Below, piece by piece: positions 23,688-31,534 of a stretch of 34,349 bases of DNA. Position numbers and translations under genes: made by a program. The first letter of the stretch is position 1. The number at the start of each line of letters is the position of its first letter. The notes beneath the pieces are model-generated. The model did not search any database. It was not told the origin of the DNA and saw nothing but the letters and a program-made list of their open reading frames with translations. The DNA comes from Flavobacteriaceae bacterium (GTDB taxonomy: Bacteria; Bacteroidota; Bacteroidia; Flavobacteriales; Flavobacteriaceae). Where the stretch lies: assembly GCA_947456955.1 (NCBI GenBank), contig CANGTQ010000020.1, forward strand, positions 1-34,349, given 5' to 3'.

Positions 23688-24320
23688 ATGGGTAAAATAA
23701 AAATGCAGAAAAAGTCAACATCCATCGACATGACAGCGATGTGTGACGTAGCGTTTCTTTTGCTTACCTTCTTTATCTTAACGGCAACGGCTAAAGTACC
23801 TGAACCGCTACCAGTAGATACGCCTTCCTCAACCGTGCAGACAAAATTGCCAGAAACAGGTTTGGTAACCATTACGGTAGGGAAAAGCGATGGTAAAGAG
23901 CAAGTGTTTTTCGGTATGAAGGATAGAGCAATACGTTCTGGAGCCCTTGAATATATGTCTAGTAAATATAAAGTTGATTTCACAGACAAAGAAAAAACGG
24001 AATTCGAACTTATGGATGAGTTTGGAGTTCCTGTTGAGGGACTGAAACAATTACTGGCAATGAAAGGTACAGACAGAGCTAAAAAAGGAGTGCAGCCGGG
24101 AATGCCTTGCGATTCTATAAACAATCAATTACAAGATTGGATACAAGGAGCCAGAAAAGCAAATATTGAAAATGGAGGGACGAAAGAACTTCAATTTGCA
24201 ATAAAAGGAGATGCTAAAGAAGAATATCCACAGATTAAAAGAATTATGGATATTCTGCAAGACCAAAAAATCAATAGCTTTAATTTAGTTACTGGTTTAA
24301 GAGGCAAAGACTATAATTAA
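23688..24320 (+). CDS. exbD: ExbD-type biopolymer transport protein (long form)
   Basis: A 210-residue partner of ExbB. The single N-terminal membrane helix carries the conserved proton-carrying aspartate in MTAMCDVAFLLLTFFILTAT (Asp19 or so). The periplasmic part is longer than in classical ExbD (about 140 residues) because of an insertion around 85-150 that includes a cysteine (GMPCDSINNQ), then returns to an ExbD-like end (ELQFAIKGDAKEEYPQIKRI). It lies 45 nt after exbB and 17 nt before a second exbD. Confidence 0.9.
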   Translation: MGKIKMQKKSTSIDMTAMCDVAFLLLTFFILTATAKVPEPLPVDTPSSTVQTKLPETGLVTITVGKSDGKEQVFFGMKDRAIRSGALEYMSSKYKVDFTDKEKTEFELMDEFGVPVEGLKQLLAMKGTDRAKKGVQPGMPCDSINNQLQDWIQGARKANIENGGTKELQFAIKGDAKEEYPQIKRIMDILQDQKINSFNLVTGLRGKDYN

Positions 24321-24337
24321 TATAATAACAGTATAAA

Positions 24338-24916
24338 ATGGCTGAATTAAATACCGGCGACGGTGGAGGCAAAAAAGGCAGTAAAAAGGTAAGGAGTAAA
24401 AAATCCGATGCAAAGGTAGATTTAACTGCCATGGTGGATTTGGCTTTCTTATTGATTACTTTCTTTATGTTAACTACCTCATTATCCAAACCACAATCTA
24501 TGGATTTGGGTTTGCCTGATAAAGAAGACAAAAAAACGCCGCCAAAAGACATAAAAGTTGACCAAAAAAGAACCATGACCATTATCATGGGTAAAGACAA
24601 CAAAATAAAATGGTTTCATGGATTGCTTGAAGCTCCTGAGCCAGGAGGAAAACCAACTGATGCTGTTTATGGCAAAAATGGACTTCGTAAAGAAATTTTG
24701 AAAAGAGTAGTTTCTGTTAACGAATATTGCAAATTAAAGCCTAACTATAAAAAAGGTGACGGATTGATTGTAATCATAAAACCTAGTAAGAAATCAACTT
24801 ATAGAAACTTGGTGGATGTACTGGATGAAATGGCAATCTGTAAAGTGCCAACGTATGCCATTGTAAATGAAATTACTCCAGACGAACAAAAACTAGTAGA
24901 CGAAATGAACAAATAA
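24338..24916 (+). CDS. exbD: Second ExbD-type biopolymer transport protein
   Basis: A 192-residue second ExbD. A Gly/Lys-rich cytoplasmic tail (DGGGKKGSKKVRSKKSDAK) precedes the membrane helix DLTAMVDLAFLLITFFMLTT with the conserved aspartate. The periplasmic domain ends in GLIVIIKPSKKSTYRNLVDV. It differs greatly from the first ExbD, which suggests a mixed ExbD dimer inside the ExbB pore; that is inference from the pairing, a pattern I recall from other Bacteroidota. It sits between the first exbD and tonB. Confidence 0.9.
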   Translation: MAELNTGDGGGKKGSKKVRSKKSDAKVDLTAMVDLAFLLITFFMLTTSLSKPQSMDLGLPDKEDKKTPPKDIKVDQKRTMTIIMGKDNKIKWFHGLLEAPEPGGKPTDAVYGKNGLRKEILKRVVSVNEYCKLKPNYKKGDGLIVIIKPSKKSTYRNLVDVLDEMAICKVPTYAIVNEITPDEQKLVDEMNK

Positions 24917-24947
24917 TGTTCCAGTGCTAATCAAAAATATACTATAA

Positions 24948-25733
24948 ATGAAATTAGACTTATTTAATAGACAGTGGATAGACATCGTTTTTGAAGGACG
25001 TAACAAAGCCTATGGTGCTTATGAATTGCGTAAAGATGATTCGAAAACGACGTTTCGTGCCCTTGTCATTGGAGCATTAGTTTTTGGGCTAGCAGTAAGC
25101 GCACCGCTTATTATTAGCTTAATTCCAGACATGTCAAATGATGACGCATCTTTGGATCAAAAAATTGTAACAATTAAGTTACCTCCAAAAGAGCAACCGA
25201 AAGATCTTCCACCACCACCGCCACCACCGCCAAAAGTGGATCAGGTAAAGTTTGTAAAACCCGTAGTGGCTAAAACAGAAGAAATTGTTGAAGAACCACC
25301 TAAGGTAGAAGAAATCAAAGACAAAAAATTAGGTGATGAAACTATAAAAGGAGATCCAGATGCGCCTTTAACAATAGAGCCAGTTGGAAACGGACCAAGT
25401 GTAGTAGAAGAAGATAATAATATCTATAATACGGCAGGTATCGAAGTAAAACCAGATTTTCCGGGAGGATTAGAGAAATTTTACAAATTCATCGGTAAAA
25501 ATTTCCAAGTCCCTGAAGAAGAAGGACTAAAAGGAAAAATATTTGTAACCTTTGTAGTTGAAAAAGACGGTTCGCTTACAGATATAAAAGTACTTAGAGA
25601 CATAGGTTATGGAACAGGAAAAGAAGCTATCAGAGTTTTGAAATCTTGTCCAAGATGGAATCCTGGTGAGCAAAATGGTAAAAAGGTAAGGGTATTATAT
25701 TCTTTGCCAATATCAATACAATCAGCAGAATAA
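24948..25733 (+). CDS. tonB: TonB-type energy transducer
   Basis: A 261-residue TonB protein. The cytoplasmic start LFNRQWIDIVFEGRNKAYGA is the Bacteroidota form, followed by one membrane helix at about 34-56. A proline-rich periplasmic stretch (run of eight Pro, then Lys/Glu/Pro) spans the periplasm. The C-terminal TonB domain (about 165-261) includes GKIFVTFVVEKDGSLTDIKV, CPRWNPGEQNGKKV and the final YSLPISIQ. It energises outer-membrane SusC/TonB-dependent receptors. The next gene starts at the base after its stop codon. Confidence 0.94.
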   Translation: MKLDLFNRQWIDIVFEGRNKAYGAYELRKDDSKTTFRALVIGALVFGLAVSAPLIISLIPDMSNDDASLDQKIVTIKLPPKEQPKDLPPPPPPPPKVDQVKFVKPVVAKTEEIVEEPPKVEEIKDKKLGDETIKGDPDAPLTIEPVGNGPSVVEEDNNIYNTAGIEVKPDFPGGLEKFYKFIGKNFQVPEEEGLKGKIFVTFVVEKDGSLTDIKVLRDIGYGTGKEAIRVLKSCPRWNPGEQNGKKVRVLYSLPISIQSAE

Positions 25734-25958
25734 ATGATTTCAAAACTCATCGAAAACTTTCAGAAGAAATCGCTCAAAGAGCGGTTTCTTCTCGTTATAG
25801 GCATTTTGTTTTTTTTAATTTATTTAACATTAGGCTTACTAATCATATTTTGGAAGTCACTACCTTTAGCATTAGAATATAAATACAGAATTGTTTTTGG
25901 AATTTTACTAATTGTATATTCTTTTTTACGATTTTTGCGTTTCTTTAATAAAGAATAA
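25734..25958 (+). CDS. Small two-helix membrane protein
   Basis: A 74-residue protein of unrecognised family. A basic, amphipathic N-terminus (KLIENFQKKSLKERF) precedes two hydrophobic helices at about 19-41 and 50-67, separated by a short loop, and the C-terminus is basic (RFLRFFNKE). The ATG follows the tonB stop with no gap, and the next gene starts 8 nt later, so it is clearly part of this operon and probably translated by coupling. It may assist the membrane complex, but there is no direct evidence. Confidence 0.75.
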   Translation: MISKLIENFQKKSLKERFLLVIGILFFLIYLTLGLLIIFWKSLPLALEYKYRIVFGILLIVYSFLRFLRFFNKE

Positions 25959-25966
25959 ATATTGAA

Positions 25967-26887
25967 ATGAATAAAGTAACCAAAACACTTGTTGGCTTTG
26001 CTATATTAACCTTGGTTTTTGTATTTTCTTGCCAGAAAAAAAACAATAAAGCTGAGGATACTATTTTAGAAGGAAAAGCTACAGTTTATGTTGATGAAAC
26101 AATATTGCCAATCGTTGAGGATGAAGCAGCCGTATTTGAAACAGAATATGATGCCAAACTGAAATTAGTTTCAAAATCAGAAAATGAAATAATAAATGAT
26201 TTATTTAATGATACGGCAAGAATTGTAGTCTTAACAAGAACACTTTCTGCTAAAGAATTAAAAGCTTTTAAAAGTAAAAAAATAACACCAAGAATAACAC
26301 CTTTTGCTACTGATGCAGTAGCTTTTATTAGAAACAAAACAACTAATGACACTTTAATTGCTTTACAAGACGTAATTGATTTTGTTCACGGGAAAGCGGT
26401 TCCAAATATTAAAGCATTGGTTTTTGACAATGCGAATTCGAGCACAGCAAGATATATTTCTGAAATTTCGGGATTGCCTGTTAACAATCAAAAAAATATT
26501 TTTTCATTCAAAACAAATGAAGAAGTTTTAAAGTATGTTGCTAAAAACAATGGCATGGTTGGCGTCATAGGGATGAATTGGATTTTTCAGCCGCCATTAG
26601 ATTTACAGGAAACGGTAGATAATGTAAATGTATTAGGAGTTAAAGGGATAAATGAAACAAATTACTTTTTTCCAACTCAAGATAATCTAGCTCAAGGGAA
26701 ATATCCTCTGGCACGTCATTTGTATATCGTCAATTGTCAAGGATATTCAGGACTCGGAATGGGTTTTGGTTCCTTCCTTACCGGAGAAAGAGGACAACGC
26801 ATAATTTTAAAATCAGGTCTAGTTCCTGAACAAATTCCAACTAGAAAAATCAAAATTAGAAATACAATTACAATAGATAAAAATTAA
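25967..26887 (+). CDS. PstS-like substrate-binding lipoprotein
   Basis: A 306-residue periplasmic binding protein of the phosphate-binding (PstS) fold. A signal peptide ending in the lipobox VFSC (Cys22) makes it a lipoprotein. Family segments include ATVYVDETILPIVEDEAAVF, an internal ARIVVLTRTLS and the later GMGFGSFLTGERGQRIILKS. No pst transport genes (pstC, pstA, pstB) are present here; instead it sits between tonB and a TPR protein, so a role as a structural or sensing part of the TonB system is more likely than phosphate uptake. That is an inference from context. Confidence 0.85.
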   Translation: MNKVTKTLVGFAILTLVFVFSCQKKNNKAEDTILEGKATVYVDETILPIVEDEAAVFETEYDAKLKLVSKSENEIINDLFNDTARIVVLTRTLSAKELKAFKSKKITPRITPFATDAVAFIRNKTTNDTLIALQDVIDFVHGKAVPNIKALVFDNANSSTARYISEISGLPVNNQKNIFSFKTNEEVLKYVAKNNGMVGVIGMNWIFQPPLDLQETVDNVNVLGVKGINETNYFFPTQDNLAQGKYPLARHLYIVNCQGYSGLGMGFGSFLTGERGQRIILKSGLVPEQIPTRKIKIRNTITIDKN

Positions 26888-26897
26888 ATTGAAGAAG

Positions 26898-28565
26898 ATG
26901 AACAAGTTTAAAATTTTCAGCTTAGCGTTAGTAACAACAACCATTGCGAAAGCACAAGATTTAGAACCAGCCAAGAAAGCTATTGATGCTGAACAATTTG
27001 AAAAAGCAAAATCGTTGTTGAAATCAGTTATTCAAGCGAAACCTTCCAACGGTAAAGCAGCATTTCTTTTAGGAACCATTTACCTAAAACAAAATATTTC
27101 CGATTCTGCTTCAATCTATTTTCAAAAAGGATTGTTAGCATCTGAAGGTGCAAGATTAAATAATATTGGTCAAGGGCAATTAGATTTAGACGCTAATAAT
27201 AAAACTGCAGCACAAGCAAAATTTGATTTGGTTATTAAAGAATTGAAAAAGAAAGACACCGAAGAATATGTGTATATCGCCCGAGCTTTTATGAATGCTG
27301 ACAAACCTGATTATAAAAGTGCTATTGCCGTTTTAACAAAAGCAGCTACAGCTAATCCAAATGATGCTCAGGTGCAATTAGCTTTAGGTGATGCTTATTA
27401 TGGAGATAAAAATCAAAATGATTCGTATAGAGCTTACTTGAATGCATTTCAATTTGACAACAGTTTAATTAGAGCCAAAATGCAATTGGGTGTTTTGTTA
27501 AAAGGCGCTAAAGCTTACACAGAAGCTGTAAAATCCTATGACGAAGTAATTGCAATCAATCAGAATTATGGACCAGTTTATCGTGAATTAGCAGAAACAT
27601 ATTATTTATGGGCAAACAATGTTCCGAAAACTTATACTGAAAACATTCAAAAAGCTTTAAGTTTCTATGAAAAATACATGAGTTTAACTGACTATTCAAT
27701 CAATTCACGTATGCGCCACGCTGACTTTTTAATCTTGGCAAAAGATTACAAAGCACTTGAATTGGAAGCAAATAAGATGAAAGAATTAGATGGAGTAAAT
27801 CCGAGAATTCTTCGTTACTTAGGTTATTCAGCATATGAAAATGGAAATATCGATGGAGCTTTAGATGCTTTACAAAAATTCACTTCTAATACATCTAACA
27901 AAATCATTCCTCGTGATTATTTGTATTTAGGTCAGGCCAAAATTAAAAAAGGTACTAGTGCTGATGGGAAATCGGTTGATCCAACGCAGTTAGCTTCTGG
28001 AATTGCAGATATTAAAAAGGCAGTTGAAATGGAACCACTAGCAGCTAATGAATTAAATGAAATTGGAAAAAAATTATACGACCAAAAAGCATTTGCCGCT
28101 GCTGCAGCAGTTTTTGAAGTTGCTGTAACTAATCCAAATTCAAAAAATTATTTAATTGATAATTTCTATCTTGGAAATTCACTTTATTATGATAACACCA
28201 GAAAAGATGTTGTAAAACCAGATCCAATTGCATTACAAAAAGCTGATGTTGCTTTCGGAAATGTAATCACCGCGTCACCAACAACCCAAGACGCTTATAT
28301 ATTTAGAGCGAGAACGAATAAGTTGTTGGAAAATGACGAAATGATGTCTACATACTACCAACAATATTTAGATGCAGTAACAGCAAAAGGTGAAGAAGAA
28401 GTAACTAAAAATAAAAACAAATTTATTGAAGCTTATAACAATATAGCGGCAGTTTTTGCTAATTCTGACAAAACAAAAGCTGTTGATTATTTCAATAAAA
28501 CATTAGCTTTAGACCCAGCAAATGAATATGCTTTAAGTTCTATTAAATTATTAACAAAAAAGTAA
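26898..28565 (+). CDS. Secreted TPR-repeat protein
   Basis: A 555-residue protein with a signal peptide (1-19, ending IAKA before QDLEP) followed almost entirely by tetratricopeptide repeats, for example PSNGKAAFLLGTIYLKQNI, PNDAQVQLALGDAYYGDKN, NYGPVYRELAETYYLWAN and the C-terminal DPANEYALSSIKLL. TPRs imply protein binding in the periplasm. The ATG at 26898 is preferred to the TTG at 26889 because it gives a normal signal peptide. It is the last gene of the exbB-tonB operon, 10 nt after the PstS-like gene, and a very strong terminator follows. Confidence 0.88.
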   Translation: MNKFKIFSLALVTTTIAKAQDLEPAKKAIDAEQFEKAKSLLKSVIQAKPSNGKAAFLLGTIYLKQNISDSASIYFQKGLLASEGARLNNIGQGQLDLDANNKTAAQAKFDLVIKELKKKDTEEYVYIARAFMNADKPDYKSAIAVLTKAATANPNDAQVQLALGDAYYGDKNQNDSYRAYLNAFQFDNSLIRAKMQLGVLLKGAKAYTEAVKSYDEVIAINQNYGPVYRELAETYYLWANNVPKTYTENIQKALSFYEKYMSLTDYSINSRMRHADFLILAKDYKALELEANKMKELDGVNPRILRYLGYSAYENGNIDGALDALQKFTSNTSNKIIPRDYLYLGQAKIKKGTSADGKSVDPTQLASGIADIKKAVEMEPLAANELNEIGKKLYDQKAFAAAAAVFEVAVTNPNSKNYLIDNFYLGNSLYYDNTRKDVVKPDPIALQKADVAFGNVITASPTTQDAYIFRARTNKLLENDEMMSTYYQQYLDAVTAKGEEEVTKNKNKFIEAYNNIAAVFANSDKTKAVDYFNKTLALDPANEYALSSIKLLTKK

Positions 28566-28580
28566 TTTTTGAAAGCAAAT

Positions 28581-28620
28581 AAAAAAGAACCGTTCCAAAA
28601 TCTTGGAACGGTTCTTTTTT
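28581..28620. terminator. Strong bidirectional terminator
   Basis: An 18-bp perfect stem, AAAAAAGAACCGTTCCAA (28581-28598) with 28603-28620, encloses a 4-nt loop (AATC). The A run and T run make it usable on both strands. It closes the exbB-tonB operon. Confidence 0.95.
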
Positions 28621-28644
28621 ATTTCGCATTTTCAAATTTTCAAA

Positions 28645-28673
28645 TTGGCTCATTTTTAAATTGATTATCTTTG
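28645..28673 (+). promoter_or_regulatory. queE promoter
   Basis: TTG (28645-28647), an 18-nt spacer and TATCTTTG (28666-28673) fit the Bacteroidota promoter. The predicted leader begins with the palindrome CCCGAAACTTCGGG (28677-28690). Confidence 0.65.
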
Positions 28674-28704
28674 CTTCCCGAAACTTCGGGATTGAATAAA
28701 TATA

Positions 28705-29337
28705 ATGTTGAAAAAGCAAACACAATTAGCCGTTGAAAGAGGAGAAATGCTTCCGCTGATGGAAGAATTCTATACAATTCAAGGCGAAGGATATCATACA
28801 GGAACAGCAGCTTATTTTATTAGGATAGGAGGCTGTGATGTAGGATGTCATTGGTGTGATGTAAAAGAAAGTTGGAACGCCGAATTGCATCCACCAACCG
28901 AAACGGATATTATTGTTGCCAATGCAAAGAAATATGCAGATACCGTTGTGGTAACCGGTGGTGAGCCTTTGACTTGGGACATGACTTTGCTTACCCAAAA
29001 GTTAAAAGACAATAATCTAAAAGTACATATCGAAACTTCAGGAGCTTATCCTGTAACCGGAAGTTGGGATTGGTTTTGTCTTTCGCCAAAGAAAAATAAA
29101 TTCCCAGTTGCTGATGCGTATGCGATTGCCAATGAGTTAAAAATGATTATTTACAACAAGCACGATTTTATTTTTGCAGAAGAACAAGCAGCTAAAGTAA
29201 ATCCAAATGCTATTCTTTTTCTGCAACCTGAATGGAGTAAAAAAGAAGAAATGACACCATTAATTGTAGACTATGTAATGAATAATCCAAAATGGAGAGT
29301 GTCTTTGCAAACGCATAAATATTTGAATATTCCGTAA
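28705..29337 (+). CDS. queE: 7-carboxy-7-deazaguanine synthase
   Basis: A 210-residue radical SAM enzyme that contracts the pterin ring to 7-carboxy-7-deazaguanine, a queuosine precursor. The [4Fe-4S] cysteines are Cys44, Cys48 and Cys51 (CDVGCHWC), the normal CX3CX2C spacing. The N-terminal FYTIQGEGYHTGTAAYFIR, TGGEP (SAM binding) and the final LQTHKYLNIP are standard. Its length fits the family. The gene has its own promoter; queA is 22 kb away and no other queuosine gene is in the window. Confidence 0.95.
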   Translation: MLKKQTQLAVERGEMLPLMEEFYTIQGEGYHTGTAAYFIRIGGCDVGCHWCDVKESWNAELHPPTETDIIVANAKKYADTVVVTGGEPLTWDMTLLTQKLKDNNLKVHIETSGAYPVTGSWDWFCLSPKKNKFPVADAYAIANELKMIIYNKHDFIFAEEQAAKVNPNAILFLQPEWSKKEEMTPLIVDYVMNNPKWRVSLQTHKYLNIP

Positions 29338-29411
29338 AATCCAATTGAAGATTTCCGATTGTGTTTGAAAAAAATAGTATTTTTATAAATTATTAAATAA
29401 ATCTAAAAAAT

Positions 29412-29816
29412 ATGAAAAAATTATTATTGGCTTTTGCATTTGTATTAGTCTCACAAATCGGTTTTGCTCAAGAGAATGCATCGAAAGAAGATGTTTCTGA
29501 AGTTATTGAAAAAAGTGGTAATTCAGGTCAGATGAGTGCTGCTAGAACGCAAATGTTAACCATGATTCCGCAAGATAAACACGCCGCATTTCTTGTAGAT
29601 TTTGACATTTTGATGAAAAAAGTTAATGATGCTACAGTTGAAATTTACATGCAGGAGTATTCAAAAGAGGATATTAAGGCAATGTTGGCTTTTTACAACA
29701 GTCCAGTTGGAAAAAAAATGGCTGTAAAATCTGAGAAAATTGCCAATAAATCACAAGAGTCAATGGCTAGTTTGCAAGGAGAAATTCAAGCTTTGATGAT
29801 GAAATACATCCCGTAA
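29412..29816 (+). CDS. Secreted DUF2059 protein
   Basis: A 134-residue exported protein. A signal peptide (1-19, ending IGFA before QENAS) precedes an all-helical domain. The segment YSKEDIKAMLAFYNSPVGKK is the DUF2059 signature. Function in the family is unknown. It stands alone with a terminator 25 nt downstream. Confidence 0.85.
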   Translation: MKKLLLAFAFVLVSQIGFAQENASKEDVSEVIEKSGNSGQMSAARTQMLTMIPQDKHAAFLVDFDILMKKVNDATVEIYMQEYSKEDIKAMLAFYNSPVGKKMAVKSEKIANKSQESMASLQGEIQALMMKYIP

Positions 29817-29840
29817 TTTGTCAACATAAAATACAATTAG

Positions 29841-29873
29841 AATCCCAAACAATGTTTGTGATTTTTTATTTTT
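29841..29873 (+). terminator. Terminator after the DUF2059 gene
   Basis: AATCCCAAAC (29841-29850) pairs with GTTTGTGATT (29854-29863) with one mismatch and is followed by T-rich sequence. Confidence 0.65.
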
Positions 29874-29885
29874 ACCAAAAATATT

Positions 29886-30108
29886 ATGAAGCCGAAGGTT
29901 CATGAACTCCAAGAAAACAAATTATTTAGCTTGAATAAGCCACAATACCTATTAGCCACAAGTATTACTTTCTTAAATTACCGTCATTTTGGTCCTTACC
30001 CAAAACCTACTTATTGAAGAATGCCATCGCTTTCAAAGAGAATTAGAAAATGATTCCGTTGCGTTTATTACCAAAAACAACGGATCAAATTTAACCCTAG
30101 ATTCCTAG
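29886..30108 (+). pseudogene. Class V aminotransferase (isopenicillin-N-epimerase-like), N-terminal remnant
   Basis: The first frame, from the ATG at 29886, reads YLLATSITFLNYRHFGPYPK and then meets a stop at about 30015. Reading shifts by one base after PKP to LIEECHRFQRELENDSVAFI and runs to a TAG at 30106-30108. Joined, this resembles the start of PLP-dependent isopenicillin-N-epimerase-like proteins (FLNHGSFGA-PKP, then FQRELE-PV-F). The remainder, including the PLP lysine, is absent, and a palindromic repeat follows directly. The gene is thus both frameshifted and truncated. Family assignment is by recognition of this short region only. Confidence 0.7.
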
Positions 30109-30189
30109 CCCCGATTGCAGAGAAAATCCTTTTTTAAATTGCCATATGGGAATTTAAAAAAGATTGTAACGAAAAGCGGGAAATAGCTC
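30105..30189. repeat. Flavobacterial palindromic intergenic element
   Basis: The block opens with CTAGCCCCGATTG and closes with AGCGGGAAATAGCTCCT, ends I recall from a dispersed flavobacterial repeat. Its centre is a perfect 12-bp inverted repeat, CTTTTTTAAATT (30129-30140) with AATTTAAAAAAG (30151-30162). It can also serve as a terminator for the converging methyltransferase gene. With the remnant before it, it fills the gap 29817-30189. Confidence 0.7.
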
Positions 30190-30915
30190 CTAAAATAGTT
30201 TTGCCAAATAATCAAAGTGTTCTCCTTCTAAAATTAATTCGCATTCTAATCCATTGGACTTAGCGGCATTTTGAAAAGTATTATAATCGAGATATAGCCA
30301 CGGAAACGATTCTTCGGTTTCATTTTTATACGAAATGGTAAAAGTCAATTCGCCATAATAACCGTCAGCCGGGACCAAATAACTTCCATCAGTATCTTCA
30401 TCAAACATATAAATAATATCAGAACTGTCAATTAGAATTTGTCCATTCGGATTCAAAAGCGATTTTATTTTTTGCAGATATTTTGAAGTTTCTGCCAATG
30501 TTCCAAATATCCCTGTGCCGTTCATCAATAAAAGAATGGTGTCAAATTTTTGCTTCGCCAGTTCGCTTTCGCTTGTGTCAGTTGAAACTTCTAAAATATT
30601 TTGAACTCGTGCATTTTTCAAACCACGAAGTTGACATGCTTTAATAGCATTTTCAGAAATGTCAATAGCTGTAACTTCAAATCCTTTTTCCTGCAAATAC
30701 AAACTATGACTTCCGGCACCACAGCCAACATCGAGAACTTTCCCTTTGCAAAGTTGTAACGCTTTCTTTTCGAGCTTTGGCATTTCATTAAAACTTCTAA
30801 AAAGATAGTCCACACTCATTTCATCCGCTTCCGAAATGTTGGTTTCGGTAATCAAATCTTCCGGAGAATTGTTAGTTTGAAAATCGAGTATGGCTTTGCC
30901 GAAAAGATCTTTCAT
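30190..30915 (-). CDS. Class I SAM-dependent methyltransferase
   Basis: A 241-residue Rossmann-fold methyltransferase. Motif I is VLDVGCGAGSHSLYL (from residue 60), followed by the acidic end of strand 2 in VTAIDISENAIKACQLRG. FDTILLLMNGTGIFGTL is motif IV/post-IV. The substrate is unknown. No membrane segment or signal is present. It diverges from the YkgJ gene over 82 nt that contains a hairpin directly upstream of its start codon. Confidence 0.88.
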   Translation of the reverse strand: MKDLFGKAILDFQTNNSPEDLITETNISEADEMSVDYLFRSFNEMPKLEKKALQLCKGKVLDVGCGAGSHSLYLQEKGFEVTAIDISENAIKACQLRGLKNARVQNILEVSTDTSESELAKQKFDTILLLMNGTGIFGTLAETSKYLQKIKSLLNPNGQILIDSSDIIYMFDEDTDGSYLVPADGYYGELTFTISYKNETEESFPWLYLDYNTFQNAAKSNGLECELILEGEHFDYLAKLF

Positions 30916-30917
30916 TT

Positions 30918-30938
30918 ATTCTGAATTTATTTCAGAAT
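30918..30938. repeat. Hairpin at the methyltransferase start
   Basis: ATTCTGAA (30918-30925) and TTCAGAAT (30931-30938) are perfect 8-bp arms ending 3 nt before the start codon. The core CTGAATTTATTTCAG is identical to 34310-34324 at the right end of the window. Confidence 0.7.
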
Positions 30939-30985
30939 CTTTTTTATAGATTCTATTTTTATGTTATTGGGTTATTCGTTTTATG

Positions 30986-30993
30986 TAATTTTG
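30986..30993 (+). promoter_or_regulatory. -7 box directly before the YkgJ start codon
   Basis: TAATTTTG is a perfect TAnnTTTG box only 4 nt before the ATG at 30998. If used, the transcript would be leaderless or nearly so. A possible TTG at 30967-30969 is 16 nt upstream, shorter than usual. Confidence 0.45.
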
Positions 30994-30997
30994 CAAC

Positions 30998-31498
30998 ATG
31001 AGTTTGAAACCATTATTAAACGAAATTCAAAAGTTAGCCAAAGATAAGCATATCGAAAACAAAAAGTATTTTGATAAGCTCAAAAAGAAAACGCCCAAAA
31101 ACCTCGATTATGTGATGCAGGAATTGCACGATTCCGAATTCAAACGAACCGATTGTTTGAACTGTGCGAATTGCTGTAAAACAACCGGGCCGTTATTTAC
31201 TTCAGCTGATATTGAAAGGATTTCAAAACATTTGAAACAAAAGCCACAGCAATTCATCGACCAATATCTTCGCATAGATGAAGACAAGGATTATGTGCTG
31301 CAAAGCGTTCCATGCACGTTTTTGGATAACAAGAATTATTGTATGATTTATGACGTTCGACCAAAAGCCTGCCGCGAATTTCCTCATACTGACAGAAAAA
31401 AATTCCAGCAGATTTCTGATTTGACGTTGAAGAATGTCGCCATTTGCCCGGCTGCTTATAATATTGTGGAAGAAATGAAGAAACGATTGCCTTTATAG
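30998..31498 (+). CDS. YkgJ-family cysteine-cluster protein
   Basis: A 166-residue protein of the YkgJ family (zinc/iron-chelating cysteine cluster). CLNCANCC places Cys53, Cys56, Cys59 and Cys60 together, and further cysteines follow in VPCTFLDNKNYCMIYDVRPK and ACREFPHT, plus CPAAY near the end: the standard family pattern. It probably binds an Fe-S cluster or zinc; the function is not established. The N-terminal 45 residues are a basic helix. It diverges from the methyltransferase gene. Confidence 0.9.
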   Translation: MSLKPLLNEIQKLAKDKHIENKKYFDKLKKKTPKNLDYVMQELHDSEFKRTDCLNCANCCKTTGPLFTSADIERISKHLKQKPQQFIDQYLRIDEDKDYVLQSVPCTFLDNKNYCMIYDVRPKACREFPHTDRKKFQQISDLTLKNVAICPAAYNIVEEMKKRLPL

Positions 31499-31534
31499 AA
31501 GTCTATTATCTATCCGTCTATCATCTCTCATCTT

